Assembly: GCA_944322895.1 (NCBI GenBank)
Contig: CALUQL010000005.1
Location: forward strand, 1 to 51,114
Length of the DNA stretch: 51,114 nt
Reading direction: 5' to 3'
Source: Candidatus Gastranaerophilales bacterium
Lineage (GTDB): Bacteria > Cyanobacteriota > Vampirovibrionia > Gastranaerophilales > Gastranaerophilaceae
The position numbers and the translations under genes are program-made. The notes beneath the pieces are model-generated. The model had not been told where the DNA came from and did no database searches. It saw nothing but the letters and a program-made list of their open reading frames with translations. Shown one piece after another: positions 35,901 to 47,257 of this stretch (positions within the stretch are counted from its first letter, which is position 1; every line of letters begins with the position of its first letter).

Positions 35901-36351
35901 TTGGGCTTTAATTGTTAAATTATCCTTGGAAACAGGAGAGGATGATAAAGCTTTAAATACTGCAACAAAATCACTTGAAATTGCTCAAAGTCCAAAAATA
36001 AATAATTATTTCTTTATTATATATTTCCAAAAATATCTTGCTGAAATATATCAACGAAAAGGTGATTTGGCTGCTGCAAAAATGTATTTGGAAAAATCAA
36101 TAATGTTAGCTAAACAATTTGAATTAAAATATCAGTTGATAGAACTTTATGTTGCCTATGCGAAATATACTGAAGAAGTTATGAAACATAAGCATATATA
36201 TTCTTCTGAAAATGTTAGAACGGCATCAGAACTTTATAATAAAGCAGTTCTTCTTGCTAAAGAATTAAGACTTCCCAATATGATTGAATTTGCAAATAAA
36301 GAACGTTCAAGTTTTAAAACATTTTGCCAGCTTAATTCCATTGAAATTTAG
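32965..36351 (+). CDS. Triple zinc-ribbon, P-loop ATPase (STAND/AAA-type) and TPR protein
   Basis: An 1128-residue cytoplasmic protein. Three zinc ribbons of CxxC-x10-CxxC form stand at the N-terminus (C3/C6/C17/C20, C28/C31/C42/C45, C53/C56/C67/C70). An acidic linker (about 75-220) follows. Next is a P-loop ATPase (Walker A GVEGSGKS at 250-257; Walker B-like NLIISIDNFELL), with a winged-helix-like segment near 500-560. TPR-like helical repeats fill the C-terminal half (IYQRKGDLAAAKMYLEKS). The layout recalls MalT-type or adenylate-cyclase-associated STAND regulators but has no DNA-binding HTH or cyclase domain. It is the third gene of the sigma unit; its stop abuts the convergent nrdG stop. 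Confidence 0.8.
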   Translation: MICRRCGAELPDNAIRCSNCGIKVNMYCPECKTINAFGTQICKNCGFELLKHCPVCGSFNIYSATVCRKCKSPLEKYQSQLKEDIKELGDFEVVSSFSSPHPTYIKSEFDATMGDFVEESKSAEDELPLVESLTVEKNDYDVEKIFNIDIENNEQAENTEIKASNDETESSTVSEKDEEVNILDENIEVEQLTEEIDASVVESISDENAQEKDKEEVSEDNSIDIQKEAVLKIINFIKNSLVKNVIAVNGVEGSGKSAVLKQVADSLSTKGFLSLYGSCTPLVQITSFGFFQDAFLRIMGFPPYTNSTESFIKDFRKSNFSKVFSFLEGDELTSFLNIFYPSQKDSFENILTNKQKMFSILEKVIKSFLVNNNLIISIDNFELLDGASYDFILHLMRKGFFNNRLKLLVAYQENKSIQSYFDMTDIDENMFETVLIKKFSKDDLVSAVSKSTFIKIDEIFDEEHLDKLVQKSDGNAIRMEQEVALLFDSGYISLKDNDIVINEDNKPEFNPISFEELIKLRLNFLNPSAKNVLFMAAIMGYRFATSILCLAVTMPVNKAEKMLDYLIQEMFIEKVDNYTCEFKSLTLWKLIYQEAKKDLLYKENSERLYLSLKPLILSSNLQKLISCGEALSKNEAFLIWQSTASITAKLGDTNLYVIAQKQCLKILEEQDVADSEIIKTQIYEEIGKLLCEKSPSEAVTYLANVLDYEIKEVNLRKVIDLSGYFIKSCYLTGNYWGVNESVDTIIKCFDSAQANVSELDKALINTRKLRALLSIGNSEQIINLVNEDIMPELEKGLLLKNIDSSYRNIIIHAWLISKISLAKAYSQQGNNQVVNTISEIRAFIEKYNYNSNYYSTQIDIIEAFAKTILGDINKSNEILNNIAVSYKDKNMEKGLLAEWNLVNIINRVLSGQKLDLKVDLFELAAYTNNINEHFIKNIIKLILGAVLKEEGNTIKALEIYNEEITYFAKEKVAIGALLSWALIVKLSLETGEDDKALNTATKSLEIAQSPKINNYFFIIYFQKYLAEIYQRKGDLAAAKMYLEKSIMLAKQFELKYQLIELYVAYAKYTEEVMKHKHIYSSENVRTASELYNKAVLLAKELRLPNMIEFANKERSSFKTFCQLNSIEI

Positions 36352-37056
36352 CTATCTTATTTGGACTGTTTGTACATATTTGCTTAATATATTGATTATT
36401 GTTTTAAACTCTTCATCTGTGTAGTTTCTTTCTTTAATCAATGTTTTGTCGTTTATTTCTGATTGGACAATAAATTTTTGCAGATAGTACTTCTTTGCAT
36501 TTTTTATAAGTTTTCCTATTGATTCAAAATCTTCAATTTGAATTTGTACTGGAAGAACTGTTGTTCTGAATTCATAATCTATATTTGCATTCATTATTAT
36601 ATCTATACTTTGTTTTATTTTTTTTGTATCTATTTCACGTCTTGTGATTAGTGAATATTTATCTAACGGACCTTTTATGTCCATAGCAAGGTAATCAATT
36701 AAATTTTTATACAGAAGTTTTTCAATTACTTCAGGTCTATAACCATTCGTATCAAGCTTAACAAGAAAATTCATTGATTTTATTTCTGTAATAAATTCTT
36801 CAATATCAGGTTGAAGAGTTGATTCTCCGCCTGTTATAACTACTCCGTCGAGTTTTCCTTGTCTTTTTTTTAAAAACTCAAGAAAGACATCCGGTTGACA
36901 GATGTCTTCATTGAGTTTTGAACTTAATAATCTCGGATTGTGGCAGTATCCACAATTAAAATTGCATCCTTGAGTGAAAACTATTGCACTTATTTTATCC
37001 GGATAATCAAGTAATGATGTCTTTTGTATACCGCCGATTAAAAAGTGCATTTGCAT
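36352..37056 (-). CDS. nrdG: Anaerobic ribonucleotide reductase activating protein (radical SAM)
   Basis: A 234-residue radical SAM enzyme with the cluster motif C31-x3-C35-x2-C38 (TQGCNFNCGYCHN) and the GGE-type motif VVITGGEST. It makes the glycyl radical on NrdD. It overlaps the 3' end of nrdD by 19 bp; an ATG two codons inside (37050) is an equally possible start. Its length and the downstream TTVLP block resemble the long NrdG/pyruvate-formate-lyase-activase-like form rather than the short E. coli type. Confidence 0.9.
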   Translation of the reverse strand: MQMHFLIGGIQKTSLLDYPDKISAIVFTQGCNFNCGYCHNPRLLSSKLNEDICQPDVFLEFLKKRQGKLDGVVITGGESTLQPDIEEFITEIKSMNFLVKLDTNGYRPEVIEKLLYKNLIDYLAMDIKGPLDKYSLITRREIDTKKIKQSIDIIMNANIDYEFRTTVLPVQIQIEDFESIGKLIKNAKKYYLQKFIVQSEINDKTLIKERNYTDEEFKTIINILSKYVQTVQIR

Positions 37057-39164
37057 CTTTCTTCATCAATTACAAAGGTTTTTCTTGTTTTGAATTCAGC
37101 TTGTTTACCTTTATTCCATTGACTTATTGGTCTTATATATCCTACGATTCTTGAATATACTTCGCATTCACTTCCGCAGTCAGGGCATGTTTGGTGTTCT
37201 CCAGGAATATAGCCATGATTTTCACATATACTAAATGTTGGTGAAAATGTGAAGTAAGGTAGTCTGTAGTTTGTGCATACTTTCTTTACAAGGTTCTTCA
37301 TTGTTGTTGTATTAGAAAGTCTTTCTCCTGCGAAAATATGTACAACAGTTCCACCTGTATATTTTGTTTGCAGTTCATCTTGTAAATCAAGCAGTTCAAA
37401 TATATCATCAGTATAATTTACTGGTAAATGTGTTGAGTTAGAATAATATGGATCAGCTCCATTATCATATTCTTTCTCATTTGCGCATATTATCTTCGGT
37501 GTATTTCTTTTATCTAATTTTGCTAATCTGTAGCTTGTACCTTCTGCAGGTGTTGCTTCAAGATTGTAGTTATTTCCTGTTTCAATTTGATATTCTTTTA
37601 TTTTATCTCTCATGAAATCCATAACACCTAAAGCAAAAGTTTGACCTTCTTCTGAATCAAGTCCTTTTCCGAATAAATTTAAGCAAGCTTCATTCATACC
37701 TATTAATCCGATTGTTGAGAAGTGATTTTTCCAATATACATTAAACCTTGCTTTTATATCTCTTAAATAAAATTTTGTATATGGATATAAACCGTTGTCG
37801 GTTAATTTTTCAAGAAGCTTTCTCTTTATTTCCAAAGAATTTTTTGCTATTTCCATTCTATCTGCAAGTAATGATAAAAATTCATTCTTATCTTTTGCTA
37901 AGTATGCAATCCTTGGAAGATTCATTGTTACAACACCAATTGAGCCTGTTAATGGATTTGAACCGAATAAACCTCCGCCTCTATATTCAAGTTCTCTGTT
38001 GTCAATTCTTAATCTGCAACACATTGAACGTGCATCTTCAGGATTCATATCTGAATTTATGAAATTAGAGAAATATGGAATACCATATTTTGCACTCATT
38101 TCCCATAATCCTTCAATATTAGGATTATCCCAATCAAAGTCTTTTGTAATGTTATATGTTGGAATTGGGAATGTAAATACTCTGCCTGAACTGTCGCCTG
38201 CCATCATTACTTCAAAGAATGCCTTATTAATCATATCCATTTCTCTTTGGAATTGTGAATATGTCTCTTCTTTGTATTCACCGCCTATTATTACAGGTTG
38301 GTCTGCATAGTATGATGGTACATTTAAGTCCATTGTAATATTTGAAAACGGAGTTTGGAAACCAACTCTGGTTGGAACATTCATATTGAATACAAATTCT
38401 TGAATACATTGTTTAACTTGATCATATGTTAATCCGTCGTATCTTACAAAAGGAGCAAGAAGTGTATCAAAGTTTGAAAATGCTTGTGCTCCCGCACTTT
38501 CTCCTTGCATTGTATATAGGAAATTTACCATTTGACCCAATGCTGTTCTAAAATGTCTTGGAGGTGCACTTGAAACTTTTCCTTTTACACCTTTAAATCC
38601 TTCCATTAAAAGGTCTTTTAAATCCCATCCTACACAATATACAGATATTATATTTAGGTCATGAATATGAATATCGCCATTTTGATGTGCTTCTTTTATT
38701 TCTTTAGGATAAATTTTATTCAACCAGTAATTTTTACTTATATTTGATGCGATATAATTGTTCAGACCTTGGATAGAATAAGACATATTTGAATTTTCAT
38801 TGACTTGCCAATCTAGCTGAGACAAGTAATCGTCAACCATATCAATGTTAAGCCCTGCAGCAAAGTCTCTGATTCTTTTTCTTTGTTCTCTATATAATAT
38901 ATATGCTTTTGCTGTTGCAGTGTATCCAAATGAATATAGTGCAACTTCAACCGCGTCTTGAACTTCTTCTACTGTTGGTGCTTTTAAATTGGACTCTTTT
39001 TTGTTGGCAATTTCTTGTGCCATTAATACAACTTTTCTTGTTACATTGGCTGCTTCTTTTTCACTAAATTCTTTTGTTACTTTTGCTGCTTTTAAGATTG
39101 CTGTTTCAATCTTGTTTGCGTCAAAACTAACGATTGCCCCATCTCTTTTTACAATCTTATCCAT
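37038..39164 (-). CDS. nrdD: Anaerobic ribonucleoside-triphosphate reductase
   Basis: A 708-residue class III reductase making dNTPs without oxygen. The N-terminal ATP-cone (residues about 1-95, VKRDGAIVSFDANKIE) gives allosteric control by ATP/dATP. The C-terminal zinc site is built from CENHGYIPGEHQTCPDCG, and the glycyl-radical Gly675 lies in VGYIRP, followed by WNKGKQAEF. The AGGAG before the ATG is strong. With nrdG downstream it forms a complete class III system, consistent with an anaerobe. The 260-bp leader region upstream holds a -10 TATAAT at 39304-39309 (minus strand). Confidence 0.96.
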   Translation of the reverse strand: MDKIVKRDGAIVSFDANKIETAILKAAKVTKEFSEKEAANVTRKVVLMAQEIANKKESNLKAPTVEEVQDAVEVALYSFGYTATAKAYILYREQRKRIRDFAAGLNIDMVDDYLSQLDWQVNENSNMSYSIQGLNNYIASNISKNYWLNKIYPKEIKEAHQNGDIHIHDLNIISVYCVGWDLKDLLMEGFKGVKGKVSSAPPRHFRTALGQMVNFLYTMQGESAGAQAFSNFDTLLAPFVRYDGLTYDQVKQCIQEFVFNMNVPTRVGFQTPFSNITMDLNVPSYYADQPVIIGGEYKEETYSQFQREMDMINKAFFEVMMAGDSSGRVFTFPIPTYNITKDFDWDNPNIEGLWEMSAKYGIPYFSNFINSDMNPEDARSMCCRLRIDNRELEYRGGGLFGSNPLTGSIGVVTMNLPRIAYLAKDKNEFLSLLADRMEIAKNSLEIKRKLLEKLTDNGLYPYTKFYLRDIKARFNVYWKNHFSTIGLIGMNEACLNLFGKGLDSEEGQTFALGVMDFMRDKIKEYQIETGNNYNLEATPAEGTSYRLAKLDKRNTPKIICANEKEYDNGADPYYSNSTHLPVNYTDDIFELLDLQDELQTKYTGGTVVHIFAGERLSNTTTMKNLVKKVCTNYRLPYFTFSPTFSICENHGYIPGEHQTCPDCGSECEVYSRIVGYIRPISQWNKGKQAEFKTRKTFVIDEERCKCTF

Positions 39165-39424
39165 GAAATCTCCTCAAATACTTTTATCCCGTTTGTTTCC
39201 CCAAAAAATGTGCATGATTTAATGCATGTTTCATATTCCACTTTTTTAAAGTCTATTTATCATAGTTCTTTTTTCTTACTTTGTAAATATATCAGAGGTA
39301 TATATTATATTTTATAATATTGATATTTCGATTAAGTTTAAAAAATATGATAAGTGGTATTACTTTTTTTTCAACATGTTTTTACAATATTTTATATTTC
39401 AAAAAGTCAAATATTTAACTATTT
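39165..39424 (-). promoter_or_regulatory. nrdD upstream region with long leader
   Basis: No gene is visible. On the minus strand a perfect TATAAT at 39304-39309 would give a leader of about 130 nt. A TGCAT-N6-ATGCA inverted repeat near 39212-39227 is a possible operator. I do not see a convincing NrdR box pair. Confidence 0.4.
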
Positions 39425-41413
39425 TTATTGATATATTTTTTTATACATATGGTAGCTTCTAAACACTTTTTTTACGTAGTTTTGAGTTTCTTCATATGGA
39501 ATATTTTCTACGAATTCATCATAATCGTTAGTACCGTATTTCTTTATCCATCGTCTTACGGAACCTTCACCACCATTATAGGCCGCTACAACCATTAAAT
39601 CATTATTAAATTGCTCATTTAGATATTTTAAATAATTACAACCGATATATAAATTTGTTCTAGGATTTGCTATATTTTGTATAGAATCTATATCTGAGGT
39701 TAATTTAGATATCATATAATTTGCAGTCTGTGGCATAAGTTGCATTAGACCAATTGCTCCTGTCGAACTTTTTGCATATTCATTGTAGTAACTTTCTTCT
39801 CTTATAAGCGCTGCTATTAAAAAAGCATCAAGTTCCAATTTATTACTTGCAATATTAATTTCATCTACCCAATGTCTTGGATATGCCAGTTTATATGAAG
39901 CGCTTATAAAGGGTGGTTTGATATCCATTTTTTCTATTTCATCTCTGGCTAGTACTATTGATTGAGCTTTTTTATCTCTCTTTAGAGCAAACCAGCTTTC
40001 TACTATCGGATTATTAAAATTAGCATCAGCCCATATTTCATAATCCCCCATTTCAAATAGAGTATTAATCATTTTTATATCTTTTATTTCAAATTTTGAC
40101 ATTGATATAGGAAACTCTATTTCATCTTTTTGTGATGGAATTTTATTTGTATTATTCGTTGTCCAAAAATCATTTTTTTTGTTTAAGATATTTTCTGCTC
40201 TTAATCCGTAATAATTGTCCGGATATTTATTTGCTATTTTTGATAGATAATTATGTGCATCTGATAACTTATTTTGCTTCATTGCTGTTTTAGCAAGCCA
40301 AAATGCCATTTTGGGAGTTGAGTCTATGTTTTTATATGTATTAATATGTTTTATTGCAAGTTGTTCTGCACTCTTATAATCTCTCTTTTTATATTTATCC
40401 CAAAATACTGTCCATATTGCATCAGGACCATATTTGCTTTCAGGATATTTTATTATTATTTCGTTATATAATGTTATTCCTTCTTCTTGTGGAGAAATTT
40501 CTGCTAATCGATAAAGAACATAGTCTTCTCCTTTTATTGATTTTTCTTTTACTGTTTTTAATATTTGAGTCCAGTTTTTCTTCTTTGTTCCAATTAGGTA
40601 AGATGCATATATATCATATATTTCATGTAAATTTGCTTTTTCTGATAAAGATGCATATACTGGTAAACCGCTTTCTATCAATTTTTTAGCAATGACTTTG
40701 TTGCCTGCATAATGATTTGCTAGTACCAAGTAATCCCAACAGCTACTAATTGGGATTTGAGACAGATATTCTAATGCTTTTTTATACTCATCTGTTTTGT
40801 AATAAGCTTTACCCAATAATAGCTTATCCTTTGAACTTAACTCATAGCCTAAAGAAGATAGTTCCTCTGCAGAAGATAATATATAGTTATTATTAAGTGC
40901 TTTATTTGATAGTGCTGATTCTAAGTATCCTTTAAAATATTCAAATGATTGCTTTTTATCATTATTTTTTTCAATTAGTCCCAGAAAAAATACTTCCTCT
41001 GTTCCAAGGTTATTTGCTTTTTTATATAAGTCTTCAAATTGTATTTTTGCTTCTTGATATTGTTTTGAATAAAAATAGCTTTTTCCTAAATTTAGTTTCG
41101 CTTTTAAATCAAAAATAGAATTAGGTTGTTTTTCTAAAAAAATTTTGTATTTAATAGCTGCTGTTTTGAAGTCTCCAACTTTTTGCGCACTTTTGGCTTG
41201 TTTGTATAATGCAGCCGGATATAAAGGGCTAATCCATTTTATTTTCCCAAAGTTATAGTATGCATTTGAATAGTCGCCGTCATTATAAAATTGAACGCCT
41301 TGTTTATAATATAATGGTGAATTTTGTGTTATTTTATCGTTATAAATAAGTACAGTTATTATGCAGGGTACTACTATTATTAATATTCCTATTATATATT
41401 TTAGATACTTCAT
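39425..41413 (-). CDS. Soluble lytic murein transglycosylase (Slt-like) with TPR repeats
   Basis: A 662-residue envelope enzyme. An N-terminal TM/signal anchor (about 5-24) precedes a long helical TPR region. The catalytic SLT domain occupies about 530-662, with the catalytic Glu in AALIREESYYN followed by STGAIGLMQLMPQTA, YIGCNYL and VAAYNGGEGSV. It cleaves murein glycan chains to give 1,6-anhydro ends. It is last in a minus-strand run with gyrB, a TPR protein and a diguanylate cyclase. Confidence 0.92.
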   Translation of the reverse strand: MKYLKYIIGILIIVVPCIITVLIYNDKITQNSPLYYKQGVQFYNDGDYSNAYYNFGKIKWISPLYPAALYKQAKSAQKVGDFKTAAIKYKIFLEKQPNSIFDLKAKLNLGKSYFYSKQYQEAKIQFEDLYKKANNLGTEEVFFLGLIEKNNDKKQSFEYFKGYLESALSNKALNNNYILSSAEELSSLGYELSSKDKLLLGKAYYKTDEYKKALEYLSQIPISSCWDYLVLANHYAGNKVIAKKLIESGLPVYASLSEKANLHEIYDIYASYLIGTKKKNWTQILKTVKEKSIKGEDYVLYRLAEISPQEEGITLYNEIIIKYPESKYGPDAIWTVFWDKYKKRDYKSAEQLAIKHINTYKNIDSTPKMAFWLAKTAMKQNKLSDAHNYLSKIANKYPDNYYGLRAENILNKKNDFWTTNNTNKIPSQKDEIEFPISMSKFEIKDIKMINTLFEMGDYEIWADANFNNPIVESWFALKRDKKAQSIVLARDEIEKMDIKPPFISASYKLAYPRHWVDEINIASNKLELDAFLIAALIREESYYNEYAKSSTGAIGLMQLMPQTANYMISKLTSDIDSIQNIANPRTNLYIGCNYLKYLNEQFNNDLMVVAAYNGGEGSVRRWIKKYGTNDYDEFVENIPYEETQNYVKKVFRSYHMYKKIYQ

Positions 41414-41462
41414 AAACTATTCTTTACATTCCTTTTTCTAATATATTATAAAATATATTTTT

Positions 41463-42902
41463 TTATACAACAATTACTCTGTTCCTTCCTGTTGTTTTTG
41501 CTTCATATAAAGCTTTATCTGCTTTTTGTGAAAAAGCATTTGCGCTCATAGCATTATTGTATTCGCATACTCCAATACTTGCAGTTACTTTAATATATTG
41601 TATACCATTTATTTCTGCTTCTTTTATATCCATTTTGGATTCTTCTATGACTTTTCTTAATCTTTGTGCAACTGATGTTGCTTCTGCCAGTTTTGTTTGT
41701 GGGAGTATTATAAAAAATTCTTCGCCGCCGTATCTACAAGCGATGTCATATTCTCTTATTTCATTCTTTATAACCTCTGAAACCTGCTTTAGTACACAAT
41801 CACCTGCAGCGTGTCCATAGGTATCATTTACCTTCTTGAAATAATCTACGTCAATCATCATACAGCACAATGGGATATTATTTCTTTTACTGTTTGATAC
41901 TTCTTGTTTTAATCTTATTTCAAACTGTCTTCTGTTATTTAATCCGGTTAATGCATCTAATGTTGCATATTTTAATACTTCTGCGTATACATTTGCTCTA
42001 TGTATTGTTAGACCGGATTGTCTTGTTAGTTGTGTAAGGTAATCTATATCTTTTTGTAAAAGTTTTTCTATATTACTATATGCTACAATTGCCCCTAATA
42101 TATTTTCTTCGCTTATAAGAGGGAAAACGCCTATTTTACTATTTTCAGATAATATAAACTCTGTAGTTTGATTTATTCTTTCCAATAATTTATATACTTT
42201 TTCATCTTTACAGGCATTTGGCCAAACAAGTTTATATTTGTCTTCTTTGTATATAAATATATATATTAAGTGTGAGGTCATAAATCTGTCTATCATTTCA
42301 CCAATTAATGGTATTATGTATGAAAGTTCATATTGGCTTTCTATTATTTTTGCTATATCCTTCATTGCTTTATAGAAGTTTAGGCTTATTTCCATTTGCT
42401 CATTTAATATATAGTTTATAATTGCACCTGATATTAATTTTGATGAAATGTTTAAAATAGTAAAAAACTCTTTTGTAAATGCAATCTTTTCTGTATATAT
42501 ATTCATTAATCCGAATATTTCTCCGTTTGAAACAAGAGGATAAATAATATTGTTTTGTTCTGCTTTTAATTCTAGTATTCTATATTGTTCTTCCTCACCT
42601 AAATTACAGTCAAATTCAGAATCGTTAAAGAAAAATCTTTTTCCTTCAGTTATTGCGAGACTTCCGTATATAGTATTTAATCCTTTCTCTTTGATATCAC
42701 TATCAAAAAGTTTCCAGTCACTTACAAAGTCTCTTAAAGCCATATTATTATTATCCCATATTACAAATTCTGCTTTGTCTATATTGAGATATGCTCTAAA
42801 GAGTTTATTTATCTCGCCAATTGTATTTGATGGTGAGATTTTTTTTGTCAATATGTTTGATAGTTTATTTAAAAAATTTATATTTTTTTCTTTTTGAATC
42901 AT
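41463..42902 (-). CDS. GAF-like/GGDEF diguanylate cyclase
   Basis: A 479-residue cytoplasmic protein. Two GAF-like sensor regions (about 15-160 and 170-300) precede a GGDEF domain (about 312-479) that makes cyclic di-GMP from two GTP. The active-site motif is RYGGEEF, and DALTGLNNRR and DVDYFKKVNDTYGH are intact. REYD lies five residues before GGEEF, so the inhibitory I-site is present and product inhibition is expected. It overlaps the upstream TPR gene by 38 bp, so the two are translated together. Confidence 0.93.
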   Translation of the reverse strand: MIQKEKNINFLNKLSNILTKKISPSNTIGEINKLFRAYLNIDKAEFVIWDNNNMALRDFVSDWKLFDSDIKEKGLNTIYGSLAITEGKRFFFNDSEFDCNLGEEEQYRILELKAEQNNIIYPLVSNGEIFGLMNIYTEKIAFTKEFFTILNISSKLISGAIINYILNEQMEISLNFYKAMKDIAKIIESQYELSYIIPLIGEMIDRFMTSHLIYIFIYKEDKYKLVWPNACKDEKVYKLLERINQTTEFILSENSKIGVFPLISEENILGAIVAYSNIEKLLQKDIDYLTQLTRQSGLTIHRANVYAEVLKYATLDALTGLNNRRQFEIRLKQEVSNSKRNNIPLCCMMIDVDYFKKVNDTYGHAAGDCVLKQVSEVIKNEIREYDIACRYGGEEFFIILPQTKLAEATSVAQRLRKVIEESKMDIKEAEINGIQYIKVTASIGVCEYNNAMSANAFSQKADKALYEAKTTGRNRVIVV

Positions 42903-43962
42903 CTTGTATATTTTTCATGTCTTTATCATATGTACATTTTAGAAGTTCATTCATTTTAAAGTTTTTTTGTTTTGATACTAAAACTTTTCCGTTTGTGTAA
43001 GTTATATCTTCATCTCTTAATGCTGTTATTTCATCTCGTTCTTTAAGATAATCATAATTACCTTCATTAAGTATTCTTCTTTTTATTTCATTTATTATTC
43101 CAAATACATATTTATTTCTTGCTTCATTACCGTAATAATCGAGTAAGATTGTTGTTTTTTCAAATTCTGCAAGTGCTTCTTTGTTTTTGTTCATGCTTCT
43201 TAAAAGAAGCGCAAAATTATAATGTGCTTCAAAACTATCTGGTTTTATATTTATTGCATCACAGTATTCTTGTGCTGCAGAATTATAATCACCTAAAAGA
43301 TGATTTGTTAAAGCTAAATTATATGTATTATCAAAATTATTTTTCAAATATTCTTCAGCTTTTTCATATGATTCTTTTGCTTTTTTTAAATACTTTATAG
43401 CTGTGCTTGATTTATCACCCATGTAAACAGCTTTACCTCTGTATGCTAATCCCATATTGTAATAGGCAAGACCTTTGTTTTCTTTTGTAGTTTTCTTATT
43501 ATCAAAAACAAAAGGAATGTTTATCGTAAAAGGATTCGCATTTGCAACTCTTCCGTATTCTTGTATTGCTTTATCATAGTCTGCCATTTTTTCTGATAAG
43601 ATTATTCCCAAGTCCATTCTGCAAACCATAAAGTTAGGACTGTATTTTAAAGCATTTTCATACGCATTTACTGCTTCATAATAATTTTCAAAACTTACAT
43701 ATATGTTGCCAAGGTTGCAACTGGCTCTTGAGTGACCCGGATAATTTCTTAATGCAATTTTATAATTATCGATTGCTTTTTGATATTTCTTATCTTTATA
43801 TGCTTTGTCACCTTTATGTACATAATAAAACCCTATGCATTTATGATACTGCACAAAATACCAATCTCTGCAAAAATATAGAGAAAGAAAAAATGTAACC
43901 ATAAGCAGAGATAAAATGACTTTTGTTATTCTCAATTTTAAAAGTTTTATTATTAGGTTCAC
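42865..43962 (-). CDS. TPR repeat protein with N-terminal membrane anchor
   Basis: A 365-residue protein beginning with GTG at 43962 (GAGG lies 7 nt before it). One TM spans about residues 13-30, then TPR units such as AIDNYKIALRNYPGHSRASC, AVNAYENALKYSPNFMVCRM and AAQEYCDAINIKPDSFEAHY. The TPR part is probably outside the cytoplasm or membrane-proximal and acts as a scaffold; no enzymatic motif is seen. The 38-bp overlap with the diguanylate cyclase suggests the two proteins are made in step, perhaps as partners. Confidence 0.82.
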   Translation of the reverse strand: MNLIIKLLKLRITKVILSLLMVTFFLSLYFCRDWYFVQYHKCIGFYYVHKGDKAYKDKKYQKAIDNYKIALRNYPGHSRASCNLGNIYVSFENYYEAVNAYENALKYSPNFMVCRMDLGIILSEKMADYDKAIQEYGRVANANPFTINIPFVFDNKKTTKENKGLAYYNMGLAYRGKAVYMGDKSSTAIKYLKKAKESYEKAEEYLKNNFDNTYNLALTNHLLGDYNSAAQEYCDAINIKPDSFEAHYNFALLLRSMNKNKEALAEFEKTTILLDYYGNEARNKYVFGIINEIKRRILNEGNYDYLKERDEITALRDEDITYTNGKVLVSKQKNFKMNELLKCTYDKDMKNIQDDSKRKKYKFFK

Positions 43963-43981
43963 TCAATACCTCATATTTATA

Positions 43982-44015
43982 AATATATTGTGCCCTTTTA
44001 TAGGCACAATATATT
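43982..44015 (-). other. Stem-loop between gyrB and the TPR gene
   Basis: A 13-bp perfect stem (43982-43994 and 44003-44015) with an 8-nt loop lies 11 bp beyond the gyrB stop. There is no T-run after it on the minus strand, so it may be an attenuator or processing hairpin rather than a full terminator. Confidence 0.6.
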
Positions 44016-44026
44016 ATATATTTTTG

Positions 44027-46477
<2,451 letters not shown>

Positions 46478-46623
46478 TTAAACCCCAACTCTACTCATCG
46501 TTAATATTGTACTACAAAAATTACCTCAATGCCATTTTATTACTATTGCTTAACTGTTTATAAAAATGATAAAACAGGGAATTAAAAAATTAGTAAATTT
46601 TAAATAAGGAGAAAAGTTAAATA

Positions 46624-47247
46624 ATGTTATTTAAAAGAAGATGCAAAATTACTTTTATAAGACATGGCGCAACAATAAATACAGAAGAAAACCGTTTTTT
46701 TGATGATGAAAATTACCCTGCTATAAATGCAAACGGTAAATATGAAATGGAAAAAATTTCACAGTGGGTTTATAACAAAGGACTCAAAATTGATAAAATA
46801 TATGCCAGTTCAGCTTTAAGAACTGTCCAAAGTGCACAAATTTTATCTGATATTTGCGAACACGATTTTGAAATTTTACCTGATTTGTCAAATAGAAAAA
46901 CAGGTGAGTGGAGTGGTTTGTCTTTTGAAGAAATAACTGTCAAATATCCTAACTTGCTTGATAAGTTTCATGAAGATCCCGAAAATTTCTGCCCGAAAGA
47001 TGCTGAATCTCTTGATTGTTTTAACAAGAGAGTTGATAAAGTACTAAATAAAATTATTGCTGATAACTTACATAAACGTTTGATTATTGTTACTCATGGT
47101 GAAGTAATTCAAGCAGCTGTTGCAAATGCTTTGAATATTCCGCATAATAGTCAGTTCAAGCTTTATGTGCCGACAGGCAGTGCTACTCAAATAAGTTATT
47201 TTGAAGATTTTGCCAGTTTGGTGTATTATTCTTATATTCCTATATAA
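46624..47247 (+). CDS. Histidine phosphatase family protein (phosphoglycerate mutase-like)
   Basis: A 207-residue branch-1 histidine phosphatase. The nucleophile His is in FIRHGATINTEEN, SSALRTVQSAQ carries the second Arg, the acidic Glu is in NRKTGEWSGL, and the second His is in IVTHGEVIQ. It could be a phosphatase such as alpha-ribazole or sugar phosphatase rather than a glycolytic mutase; the substrate is not readable. AAGGAG lies 8 nt before the ATG. It is followed 10 bp later by an acetyltransferase gene. Confidence 0.85.
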   Translation: MLFKRRCKITFIRHGATINTEENRFFDDENYPAINANGKYEMEKISQWVYNKGLKIDKIYASSALRTVQSAQILSDICEHDFEILPDLSNRKTGEWSGLSFEEITVKYPNLLDKFHEDPENFCPKDAESLDCFNKRVDKVLNKIIADNLHKRLIIVTHGEVIQAAVANALNIPHNSQFKLYVPTGSATQISYFEDFASLVYYSYIPI

Positions 47248-47257
47248 GAGGTAAATT

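Noticed and set aside
37795-38310. Long open frames antisense to nrdD, ade, gyrB and others
   Set aside because: They lie wholly inside well-supported genes, lack ribosome sites and have unnatural composition, as expected for shadow frames in AT-rich DNA.
39165-39424. NrdR boxes upstream of nrdD
   Set aside because: I could not find two copies of the expected 16-bp palindromic box with helical spacing; the TGCAT repeat is too weak.
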